Shown piece by piece: positions 1-6,609 of a DNA stretch of 33,451 nt. The notes under the pieces were generated by a model. The model saw only the letters and a list, made by a program, of their open reading frames with translations. It did no database searches and was not told where the DNA came from. This stretch comes from an uncultured Bacteroidales bacterium. GTDB taxonomy: Bacteria > Bacteroidota > Bacteroidia > Bacteroidales > Bacteroidaceae. A program made the translations under genes and the position numbers. The DNA lies in NCBI GenBank assembly GCA_902771725.1, contig CACXXT010000072.1, positions 1 to 33,451 of the forward strand, read 5' to 3'. Position 1 is the stretch's first letter; each line of letters opens with the position of its first letter.

Positions 1-258
1 GTGGGTACCCTCACCCCCACCATCAAGAGCAAGGGTGCCGTGAGCATCGAGGCGTTCACCGTGCAGAACATCACCCGCATGGGCGTGAACTTCTCCCCCG
101 GCGAGGTCCTGGACGGACTCCGCGAGGAGGCCAGCTTCGAACAGACTACCACGCGTGCAGCCCAGCAGGCAGCCCTCGAGGCAGCGAAGAAGGGCGAGAC
201 CACCGCGGACTGGACGCCCAAGCCTGAGGACGGCGACGAAGGCAACGACGAGCCGTAA
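1..258 (+). CDS. HU-like DNA-binding protein, C-terminal part (5' end outside window)
   Basis: The frame is open from base 1, so the start probably lies upstream; the GTG at base 1 need not be the initiator. Residues 26-47 carry the pattern RMGVNFSPGEVLDGLREEAS followed by FE, which resembles the end of the Bacteroidetes HU-related fold (F-x-P-G-x-x-L, then a short helix and SFE). After it comes an Ala/Lys-rich, then acidic Pro-rich tail ending in DEP. Proteins of this family are nucleoid-type DNA binders. The gene is followed 205 bases later by a smalltalk small protein on the same strand, a pairing I recall from Bacteroidetes genomes. A near-copy of its last 35 codons lies in inverted orientation at 33345-33451. 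The HU assignment rests on the C-terminal motif only. Confidence 0.6.
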   Translation: MGTLTPTIKSKGAVSIEAFTVQNITRMGVNFSPGEVLDGLREEASFEQTTTRAAQQAALEAAKKGETTADWTPKPEDGDEGNDEP

Positions 259-271
259 AGCCCACCCCCAC

Positions 272-289
272 CCCCTCCCAAGGGAGGGG
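272..289. other. GC-rich hairpin after the HU-like gene
   Basis: An 8-bp C-rich/G-rich inverted repeat (272-279 with 282-289, loop AA) lies 14 bases after the stop codon. There is no T tract, so it is more likely a 3' stability hairpin than an intrinsic terminator. A similar CTCCCCC/GGGGGAG hairpin follows the right-hand copy, near 33314-33330. Confidence 0.45.
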
Positions 290-334
290 AGGGGGCCTGC
301 GGGGTGAAGCGGGCTCGCGCGCAGTGAATCAAAA

Positions 335-435
335 GATCGCGGATGGACGCGGATTACACGGTTCTGAAATGACGAATACCAGGGCGGCACACCCTTTCCG
401 AATTAAGAGCCGCGCAATCCGCGGAATCCGCGGTC
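335..435. repeat. Long-range imperfect inverted repeat between HU-like and smalltalk genes
   Basis: Bases 335-355 (GATCGCGGATGG, then ACGCGGATT) are complementary to 416-435 (AATCCGCGG, then AATCCGCGGTC), apart from a small internal loop and one G-U type pair. The loop is about 60 bases. Bases 416-433 are also a direct repeat of AATCCGCGG. This could fold as a long stem in the HU-smalltalk transcript. No coding capacity is seen here. Confidence 0.5.
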
Positions 436-446
436 AAAAACAGAAG

Positions 447-456
447 AAAGGAGGTG
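447..456 (+). promoter_or_regulatory. Strong Shine-Dalgarno of smalltalk (left copy)
   Basis: AAAGGAGGTG lies 7 bases before the ATG and is almost perfectly complementary to the 16S rRNA 3' end. Bacteroidetes genes rarely carry such a site, and I see no equally good one before the other genes here. The same site precedes the right-hand copy. Confidence 0.75.
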
Positions 457-463
457 TAGAAGA

Positions 464-568
464 ATGAATGAAGGGAATAAGAAGACAATCAAGAGGATTG
501 TGGACATCGTGATCACGGTGCTGACGGCACTCATCACAGCGCTGACTACCACCAGCTGTATCAGATAA
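464..568 (+). CDS. Smalltalk-family small protein (34 aa), left copy
   Basis: The ORF reads MNEGNKKTIKRIVDIVITVL, then TALITALTTTSCIR. A Lys/Arg-rich head leads into one hydrophobic helix (about residues 12-30) and a final T-S-C. This matches what I recall of the smalltalk family of roughly 32-residue Bacteroidetes proteins, whose function is unknown. The C-terminal L-T-T-T-S-C looks like a lipobox, so membrane insertion or lipidation is possible but unproven. The start is fixed by the strong Shine-Dalgarno at 447-456. It follows the HU-like gene and ends before a hairpin terminator at 592-630. Its first 65 bases are identical to the inverted copy at 32593-32694. Confidence 0.8.
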   Translation: MNEGNKKTIKRIVDIVITVLTALITALTTTSCIR

Positions 569-591
569 GTTCAAAAAATTAAATAATTATA

Positions 592-630
592 AATTCCCGC
601 TGGCCTACGAATGAGGGGCTGGCGGGAATT
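592..630. terminator. Hairpin terminator after smalltalk, left copy
   Basis: AATTCCCGC pairs with GCGGGAATT, with extra G-C pairs towards a loop containing TACGAATGA. A run of eight T follows at 637-644 on the plus strand. It lies between convergent genes (smalltalk and the 657-2405 gene) and probably serves both. The same hairpin, including the loop TACGAATGA on the minus strand, recurs at 32511-32549. Confidence 0.75.
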
Positions 631-656
631 GTTGTGTTTTTTTTGGTGTATGGGGT

Positions 657-2405
657 TTAGTGCCTTACGATAATTTTGCGGTTGCGCTGTATGTAGAGGC
701 CGTTGGAGAGGGGCTGGGAGAGGGAGGTGATGCGACGCCCGCTGAGGTCGTAGAGGGGGGAGGAGGAGTTGGCAGACGAGGCGGGCAGGCCGCTGATGTA
801 GGTGGTGGTGCCGAACTCGTCGGTGAAGGCTGAGCGGACCTTGATGCCGGCAGCTCCGGGGGCAGGGGTGATGTAGGCGGTGAAGGCGTTGAGGGTGGCG
901 GTGGAGCTGCCTCGCTGCAGGGCTCCGGCGCTGTTGACGATGCCGTAGAGGCCGCTCATGGAGAAGCCGGCGGTGAAGTTGGAGGTCATCTGCCAGTCGG
1001 CGTAGGAGGTGCCGGAGGGGCTGACGGAGGCGTTGTAGCCTGCGGCGGGGGTGATGGTGACGGGCGTGGCTGCGGTGAGTTCGATGTCGGTCCACGAGGG
1101 GTCTGTGACTTGTTCTCCGAGGTGGAGTATGTAGGGCTCGAAGGCGTTGATGCGTCCGCTGGCGACCTTCTGGAAGAAGAGTGTGAAGCCGTCGTGCTGG
1201 TTGTAGGTGACGGCGCTGAGCTTTGCCACCCAGTCGTCGTCGCTGGTGCGGCTGGTGAGTTCCTGCACGGTGGTGGCGAAGGGCAGGGCGATGGTGTTGT
1301 AGCCCTGGAGGAGGGTGCGGTGGAGGGTTACGGTCTCGTAGAGGTCGAGGTCGTATTCGGAGGTGGTGGGTTCGAGGGTGATGACGTTTGGTTTCTGCTC
1401 GAAGACGGCGTAGTAGGTGACCACGGTGGGCGATCCGGAGCTCTCGGAGTTGTAGGTGTAGGCGGGTGTCTGGAAGTTTGGGTCGGTGCTGGCGAAGGTG
1501 GCATCGCTGAGGTTGCGCTTCCATCCTACGAAGGCGTAGCGCTGGTTTGGCACGGCGCGGTAGTAGGCTGTGGTGGTGGCGCTGGCGGCTGTGGTGAGTC
1601 CGCTGTTCTTGGTGGCGCTGGTGTTGGTGGCCTGGTCGAAGGAGGTGAAGCTGACATAGGCCGAGCCGCCTTCGGTGGCGCTGGCGGTGGCGCGGGTGTA
1701 GTAGGTGGTCTGCCCTACGCCGGTGACCTGGAAGCTGACGCTCTTGCCGTTCATGTTGAGGGTGATGGTGGCGTTGTGGGTGCCGGCGCTGGTGGGTGTG
1801 AAGACGACGGGCACGGCCTGGTTCTCGCCCGTGGCTCCCACGGTGGTGGGGGTGACGGTGAAGTTGGGGTCGGTGCTGGTGCCGGTGACCTGCTGGTCGT
1901 AGGTGGTGTTGTTGTAGGTGATGGCGGCGTTGAGGGTGGAGCTGAGGCGGTTGGTTACGGTGCCGAAGTCCAGCGAGGTGGTCGAAGTGGAGAGGGTGGT
2001 GGCGCGGGTGATTTTGACGTCTTTGTAGTATTTCTTCAGGGTGGAGCCAAATTTTGTGAGGAATCGGATGTGGGTTACATTCGTGGAGATATCGTAGGTG
2101 AATGTCTTGTAGCTGGTGCCAAGGGAGGAGTTGATGTAGGATAGTTCCGTCCAGCTGCTTCCACCGTTGGTTGAGATCTCGACATACAGGCCTTGCGAGC
2201 TTGCAGTTTGTTTTCTTGCCTGGAACGTCAGGGTTGCGCCGGGTCCGGAAAGAGCCATGGCTTCGCCAGTGGAAATGGTGTTGAGCGTCTCTTCGTCTGG
2301 ATGGTTGAGGACATAGCTTGTGGTCTCGCCCCAGGCGCAGACTTTCAGGCTGGCTGTGCAGAGGGCAAGGAGTAGGAGTATTCTATGTGGTATGTGATGT
2401 CTCAT
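657..2405 (-). CDS. Secreted surface protein with T9SS-like C-terminal tail
   Basis: Last gene of the lipoprotein operon, 582 residues if started at the ATG at 2405, 10 bases after the upstream stop. A TTG at 2423 would add six residues but overlaps the previous gene. The N-terminus is a signal peptide (MRHHIPHRILLLLALC, cleavage probably near A-W-G). About residues 125-230 resemble an ASPM/Hydin-like Ig domain (SLDFGTV, then VVFTPTSAGTHNATITLNM). The last 33 residues (PLYDLSGRRI, then GLYIQRNRKIIVRH) match the short sorting tail common in Prevotella secreted proteins and taken as a T9SS signal. It is therefore probably carried to the cell surface, unlike its lipoprotein neighbours. By analogy with Mfa5 of Porphyromonas it could be an accessory or tip adhesin, which is inference. 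Confidence 0.75.
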   Translation of the reverse strand: MRHHIPHRILLLLALCTASLKVCAWGETTSYVLNHPDEETLNTISTGEAMALSGPGATLTFQARKQTASSQGLYVEISTNGGSSWTELSYINSSLGTSYKTFTYDISTNVTHIRFLTKFGSTLKKYYKDVKITRATTLSTSTTSLDFGTVTNRLSSTLNAAITYNNTTYDQQVTGTSTDPNFTVTPTTVGATGENQAVPVVFTPTSAGTHNATITLNMNGKSVSFQVTGVGQTTYYTRATASATEGGSAYVSFTSFDQATNTSATKNSGLTTAASATTTAYYRAVPNQRYAFVGWKRNLSDATFASTDPNFQTPAYTYNSESSGSPTVVTYYAVFEQKPNVITLEPTTSEYDLDLYETVTLHRTLLQGYNTIALPFATTVQELTSRTSDDDWVAKLSAVTYNQHDGFTLFFQKVASGRINAFEPYILHLGEQVTDPSWTDIELTAATPVTITPAAGYNASVSPSGTSYADWQMTSNFTAGFSMSGLYGIVNSAGALQRGSSTATLNAFTAYITPAPGAAGIKVRSAFTDEFGTTTYISGLPASSANSSSPLYDLSGRRITSLSQPLSNGLYIQRNRKIIVRH

Positions 2406-2415
2406 GTAAGGTTTT

Positions 2416-3162
2416 TTAATCAAATGTTCCGCTGTAGTCTCCCTGTGTGACGGGTATGATGACTCCTGAGGCGGGGTTTGCCTTGAGGGTGATGGTGGTG
2501 TTGTAGCCTGCCTGTACTTCGACGTATCCGCTGGATTGTGGCATGTCTGTGGCGTGGCTGCCGGGTAGTGCGCTGGCGGTGATGGTGTAGGCGAGAGCTC
2601 CGGAGGCAGGGATGATGAAGTAGCATTCCTGGTCGGTGGAGTTGAGGGTGATGGAGCGTGTGCCGTCGGAGAGCGTCAGCACGGGGTTCTCATAGAGGCT
2701 GCTGAATGAGGGGTCTACGGCCATGGTGATGCGTGCGTTGCGTGGTTTGCCGAGTGCGATATCCACGGTCCGGGTCTCGTTGATATTGATGGTGAAGGCC
2801 TCGGAGGTGCCGTAGTACCAGGGTCGCCCCTGTCCGCGGTTGGCTTCCTCGCGGTTGTTGGCGGTGAGGGTGTAGGTGCCTGCGTTGACTTGTGCGGTGC
2901 CTTCTGGGGCGACGTCGAGCGTGAGGTCGGTGACCACGGCTCCGCTGATGGTGGTTCCGCTGATGGTGAAGACGTACTTGGAGAGGTCTGCCACGGGTTC
3001 TTCGGCTCGCGTCTGCAGGTCGGTGAAGAGCTGTGCGCCGGCGAGGGCTAGGCGGATGGTGGCCGTGCCTTCGGGGTGCGGCTGTTCGGCGTTGTCTTGC
3101 TGGCATGCACTCAGGAGTAGTGCTGCGGCGCAGAGGAGTAGTATGGTGTGTATCTTTTTCAA
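2416..3162 (-). CDS. DUF4493-type lipoprotein
   Basis: 248 residues. The signal peptide MKKIHTILLLCAAALLLSAC ends in a lipobox with Cys20, so the protein should be an acylated envelope lipoprotein. The next segment (TATIRLALAG) is a predicted beta strand followed by T51-R52, the pair shared by all seven DUF4493-type proteins here. Further on are VNAGTYTLTANN and RPWYYGTSEAFTI, the 'small strand, Y-Y-G, strand' pattern typical of DUF4493. Function is unknown; a pilin-like or surface-layer role is suggested by the operon. It ends 10 bases before the next gene. A G-rich telomere-like tract separates it from the upstream gene. Confidence 0.75.
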   Translation of the reverse strand: MKKIHTILLLCAAALLLSACQQDNAEQPHPEGTATIRLALAGAQLFTDLQTRAEEPVADLSKYVFTISGTTISGAVVTDLTLDVAPEGTAQVNAGTYTLTANNREEANRGQGRPWYYGTSEAFTININETRTVDIALGKPRNARITMAVDPSFSSLYENPVLTLSDGTRSITLNSTDQECYFIIPASGALAYTITASALPGSHATDMPQSSGYVEVQAGYNTTITLKANPASGVIIPVTQGDYSGTFD

Positions 3163-3178
3163 GAAGTTGAGAGTTTAA

Positions 3179-3232
3179 GGGGGGTGAGGGGGTTATGGGG
3201 GTTAAGGGTTAAGGGTTAAGGGGTTTAGGGGG
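3179..3232 (+). repeat. Telomere-like G-rich tract, possible G-quadruplex
   Basis: Seven runs of 3-6 G (3179-3184, 3188-3192, 3197-3201, 3206-3208, 3213-3215, 3220-3223, 3228-3232) are separated by TGA, TTAT, TTAA and TTTA. The G-rich strand is plus, which is the template strand for this operon, so the mRNA is C-rich. The tract fills most of the 62-base gap between two lipoprotein genes and touches the stop of the upstream one. Confidence 0.85.
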
Positions 3233-3998
3233 CACTTCCGCTGGCGGCATCGATGGTGATGTCTGACTGGGCGTCGCCCTCGAATGCGCTGTCGCAGGTG
3301 AGGCTGACGGAGAGGGTGCCGTAGATGTCGGACTTTATGCGGAGGGTGGAGACGGTGGCTGCGTCGCCGAGTGTGAGTGTCTGCGGCTGGGTGGTCTTGG
3401 TCTCCGTGCCGATGGTGTAGTCGATGGTGTAGGTGAGGGTGCTGTGGGGCGGGAAGAAGGCTTCGCGCGCGAGTGTGCCGTCGGCGTAGGCGAAGGTGAG
3501 TGTTCTGGGGGCGGTTATGGTGAGGGCGTTGATGATGCCTGAGAACTCGGAGTAGTCGAGTCGGAACTTGGCGTTGAGGGCTCTTCCGCAGGCGATGTGT
3601 ACGTATGCTGTTCCGCCGGCAGAGACTTCGATGTCGGATGCCGAGCCGGTGTGGTAGGCGTCGCCCCAGCCATTGTTACTTGCGTTGGCGGCGTCGACGT
3701 CGTCGTAGTTGCGAACGCTAATGGAATAGGTTCCCGGATCGAAGGGAAGTCCTTCCAATCCCTCGCCGATGCTCTTGTCATAGAGTACCCCGCTCTCGTT
3801 GGACACTATGGCATACCACGAATAGATATTCTCAACATCCTGCATGGCGCGAGTACGCAGACCGCCGTCAGCAGAGAGCTGCAACCGTATATAGCCCTTG
3901 CCGGTGGCAACAGTAGGACCTTCGTCCTGCTGGCAGGCGGCAAAGACCAGGGCAAAAGCCATGGTGAAGACAATATATATGGAAAACCTTTTCAACAT
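3225..3998 (-). CDS. DUF4493-type lipoprotein
   Basis: 257 residues from the ATG at 3998; a TTG at 4010 overlaps the previous stop and would only add four residues. The lipoprotein signal (MLKRFSIYIVFTMAFALVFA, then A-C) gives Cys22. The first strand GYIRLQLSA is followed by T49-R50-A. Then come FDPGTYSISVRNYDD and GDAYHTGSASDIEV, a variant of the DUF4493 core, and a beta-rich C-terminal half (LRIKSDIYGTLSVSLTCDSA). It is one of three small single-domain members at the distal end of the operon and starts 8 bases after the upstream stop. The molecular role is unknown. Confidence 0.7.
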   Translation of the reverse strand: MLKRFSIYIVFTMAFALVFAACQQDEGPTVATGKGYIRLQLSADGGLRTRAMQDVENIYSWYAIVSNESGVLYDKSIGEGLEGLPFDPGTYSISVRNYDDVDAANASNNGWGDAYHTGSASDIEVSAGGTAYVHIACGRALNAKFRLDYSEFSGIINALTITAPRTLTFAYADGTLAREAFFPPHSTLTYTIDYTIGTETKTTQPQTLTLGDAATVSTLRIKSDIYGTLSVSLTCDSAFEGDAQSDITIDAASGSAP

Positions 3999-4006
3999 TT
4001 CAATTT

Positions 4007-4762
4007 TCAATAGAGTATTATTTCGCTGACGAGTTCCTCGTAGTGATCATCATAGCTGATGCCGATCTTGAGTTTGGTGGGATCGTCGTCGCTGGCGAAG
4101 GAGTAGGTGACGTTGTAGAGGAGTCCGGCCTTGGGGTTCTCGTAGGTCTGCGGCTCGAGGTCATAGACTTCGCCGTCGGTGTTCACCAGATGGAGTGTGA
4201 AGCTGAAGCCTGCGGTGCTCTCGGGGTCGAAATAGGCAGCCTGCGCGGGTGCGAGGGGGCATGTGCGGCTGTTGCTGGTGACGGTGAACTGGCAGGTGGG
4301 GAACCATTGTGCGAAGTTCTCCGGAACGGAGTAGGTGACGCCATAGTTGGTCATGGGCACGAGTACGTTGAGGTAGGTGACCCAGTCCTTCTGGATGGTG
4401 AAGTCCTGGCGTATTTCGTAGACGGCGCTGCCGCGTCCGTCGTTCTCCGTGGCCCAGGTGTTGGCGTTCTCGGTGTAGGCATGTACGGTGTAGTTGCCTG
4501 GTATGAGTGAGAATTTGTCGGGGAGAGCTTCGCCGGCGGCATATTGATATCCTCGGTAGACGTTGCCGTCGGAGGCGAGGATTTCCACGGCCAGGTCGGG
4601 GTCTACGGCGTTGCGGGTGGTGAGCGTCGTCGTAGAAGCCAGCTGTCGGCTGATGCTTCCGAGGACGAGAGCTCCGGCGTCCCGCGGCTGGTCGGGCTGC
4701 TGCTCGCTGCTGCATGCTGCGAGTAGGCATAGGAGGGCAGATATGTAGAGAAGTCGCTTCAT
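4007..4762 (-). CDS. DUF4493-type lipoprotein
   Basis: 251 residues with lipoprotein signal MKRLLYISALLCLLAAC (Cys17). The first strand ALVLGSISRQL leads to T49-R50-N. LIPGNYTVHAYTEN and the following YEIRQDFTIQK strand match the DUF4493 layout, although the usual Y-Y-G is missing. The C-terminal half is beta-rich and ends in a hydrophobic strand (ELVSEIILY). It starts 3 bases after the stop of the upstream gene, so translation is probably coupled. Function is unknown; a pilin-like subunit is an inference from the TR motif. Confidence 0.7.
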   Translation of the reverse strand: MKRLLYISALLCLLAACSSEQQPDQPRDAGALVLGSISRQLASTTTLTTRNAVDPDLAVEILASDGNVYRGYQYAAGEALPDKFSLIPGNYTVHAYTENANTWATENDGRGSAVYEIRQDFTIQKDWVTYLNVLVPMTNYGVTYSVPENFAQWFPTCQFTVTSNSRTCPLAPAQAAYFDPESTAGFSFTLHLVNTDGEVYDLEPQTYENPKAGLLYNVTYSFASDDDPTKLKIGISYDDHYEELVSEIILY

Positions 4763-4765
4763 TCG

Positions 4766-6604
4766 TTATTGTCCGTATTTGAAGGTCAGAGCGGAGATGT
4801 AGGAGCAGGAGGCCTCGGCTCCGTAGCTGTTGGTACACTTCAGGGTGGTGATGTTGGCGTTGGCGGTCATCACGGTGGTGGTGCCGGAGCTGGGGTGGTC
4901 TGTGCCTACGAGGAACGTTCCTCCGGATTCCTTGATGGAGAGCAGGGTCTGGGAGCCTGCGGTGATGGAGAAGGTGGTGCTGACGGTGCCGGGGTGGACA
5001 TTGACGGAGTAGTCGGCGCAGTATTTGGTACCCTGGGGGATGTGGACGGAGGTGGTGTTGGTGATGCTCTGGTCGCCCGTGGTGTAGTATCCCAGCCGCA
5101 CGTTGTCGTTGTTCCAGTTGACGCTGCCGTCCTCGCTCCATTCGGAGTGGGACTGGAGGTTGAGGGAATAGGGCAGTCCGGTGATGCGGATGGGCTTGGT
5201 GCCGGTGACGTTCTGTCCGGCGAAGTTGCCCACGACGCTGAAGGTGTAGGGGTTGCCGCTGACGGGTACGCCGGTGATGTTGTCGAAGGTCATGCTCTGG
5301 CGTGCGGCGTCGACGGTGAAGGACTGGCCTCCGATGCTGTAGGTGAAGGTCTTGGAGTAGTTGGCGTTGGAGAGCAGCGATGCTGCAACGTTCCACTGCG
5401 CGCGGGGGGCGTAGACCGTCAGCCGCTCGCAGGCGTTGGCCATCGCCACCTCTCCTTCCTCGTAGTAGGAATAGGAGGAATAGGCGTCGGCGGTCAGCGT
5501 CAGGTCGGCAGCGGGAACGGTGAACTCCGTGGTCTTGCTGAAGTTGAAGGCCTTGCCCTGCTTGCTGTAGTAGCGGTAGGTGGCGACGTAGTTGCCGGGT
5601 GGGAGGTAGGGCCATGCGGGGTTGCTCTGGTAGGTGGAGCTGAGTGCTCCCTTGCCGGAGAGTATGCGAACGACGTTTCCGGTAGCAGAGCCCTGGTGGA
5701 TGCGTGCCTCCCATGTGGCATCGGGGAATGAGGCTCCGATCTGCAGGTCGGTGCCCACGAGCTCGCCGCGCAGGTACTTGTGCTGGGTGGTCACCACGGG
5801 TCGTGGGAGCCAGTTGTAGCTGATTTTCTCGTCCACTCCTACGCTGTCGAGCTCGGCTTTCTGGACGTTGACCACGGCGCTCTCGGCATCGGGCTCCAGG
5901 CCGAGGGTGATGATGAGGTGGTCTGCAGCGTGGAGGGTGTAGGACATCTCCTCGGGCAGCACGATGGGCATGGAAACCGTCTGCCCGAGGGCTTTGTGGT
6001 AGCCGGTGAAGGTGAGTTCCACGGTGTTTTCCGCGCGGACGTAGACGCTCTTGCCGGGGTTCTCACGGGTGATGCTGGCGCTGGTGGTGCCGATGCTGAC
6101 ATCCACGGAACAGTTGTCGAAGAAGCGTTCGAAGCGCGCGGCGTTCTCCTCCGTGTCGCCAAAGACGGCGCTGACGAGGGCGTTGCCGACCTTCACGGGA
6201 ACAGCGACTTCGGTGGGCTCGGTGGTGCTGACGACGGTGGCTGTGGCTGTACCTATATAATAAGGTGCATCCAGCCCGAGCAGGGGATTGGTTCCGCAGG
6301 CGACGCTGATGTCGTAGGTGTCGGGGGCTGCCTTGATCCTGTCGGTGGTGAAAGCGCCGTCGTAGATGGCTACGCCTTTGCTCTGGCGGACGATGTTGAG
6401 GTGGAAGTCGGACGGGGCTGGCGTGCCGAGCTCGGAGGGTGTGCTGCGAGTCTCGCTGACGTCCACGCAGATGCCGGGCATGGAAAGCTGCAGGGAGCCT
6501 GCTGCCTCGGGCTGGTCCCACTCGTCGGCGAACGAGCAGCCTGCCAGCAGACCTATGACGGCAGCCAGCGCGAGGAGGTGGACTATGTATCTATTTGGTT
6601 TCAA
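4766..6604 (-). CDS. Large DUF4493-family lipoprotein
   Basis: 612 residues. Lipoprotein signal with Cys23 (VIGLLAGCS). The first strand SLQLSMPGICVDV is followed by T52-R53-S. A full DUF4493 core follows (APDTYDISVACG, DAPYYIGTATATV, then VGNALVSAVFGDTEENAARF with its family-typical 'F in the helix' pattern) up to about residue 255. The remaining 350 residues are beta-rich with repeated Ig-like or fibronectin-like segments (LPPGNYVATYRYYSK and similar). Compared with the 250-residue paralogues it has an added C-terminal module, and might be a tip or stalk-ending subunit. Its start lies 5 bases after the upstream stop. Confidence 0.72.
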   Translation of the reverse strand: MKPNRYIVHLLALAAVIGLLAGCSFADEWDQPEAAGSLQLSMPGICVDVSETRSTPSELGTPAPSDFHLNIVRQSKGVAIYDGAFTTDRIKAAPDTYDISVACGTNPLLGLDAPYYIGTATATVVSTTEPTEVAVPVKVGNALVSAVFGDTEENAARFERFFDNCSVDVSIGTTSASITRENPGKSVYVRAENTVELTFTGYHKALGQTVSMPIVLPEEMSYTLHAADHLIITLGLEPDAESAVVNVQKAELDSVGVDEKISYNWLPRPVVTTQHKYLRGELVGTDLQIGASFPDATWEARIHQGSATGNVVRILSGKGALSSTYQSNPAWPYLPPGNYVATYRYYSKQGKAFNFSKTTEFTVPAADLTLTADAYSSYSYYEEGEVAMANACERLTVYAPRAQWNVAASLLSNANYSKTFTYSIGGQSFTVDAARQSMTFDNITGVPVSGNPYTFSVVGNFAGQNVTGTKPIRITGLPYSLNLQSHSEWSEDGSVNWNNDNVRLGYYTTGDQSITNTTSVHIPQGTKYCADYSVNVHPGTVSTTFSITAGSQTLLSIKESGGTFLVGTDHPSSGTTTVMTANANITTLKCTNSYGAEASCSYISALTFKYGQ

Positions 6605-6609
6605 CGTCT

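Noticed and set aside
4161..5714. Minus-strand frame of 517 codons
   Set aside because: Runs across two real lipoprotein genes in another frame; Arg/His/Gln-rich low-complexity product.
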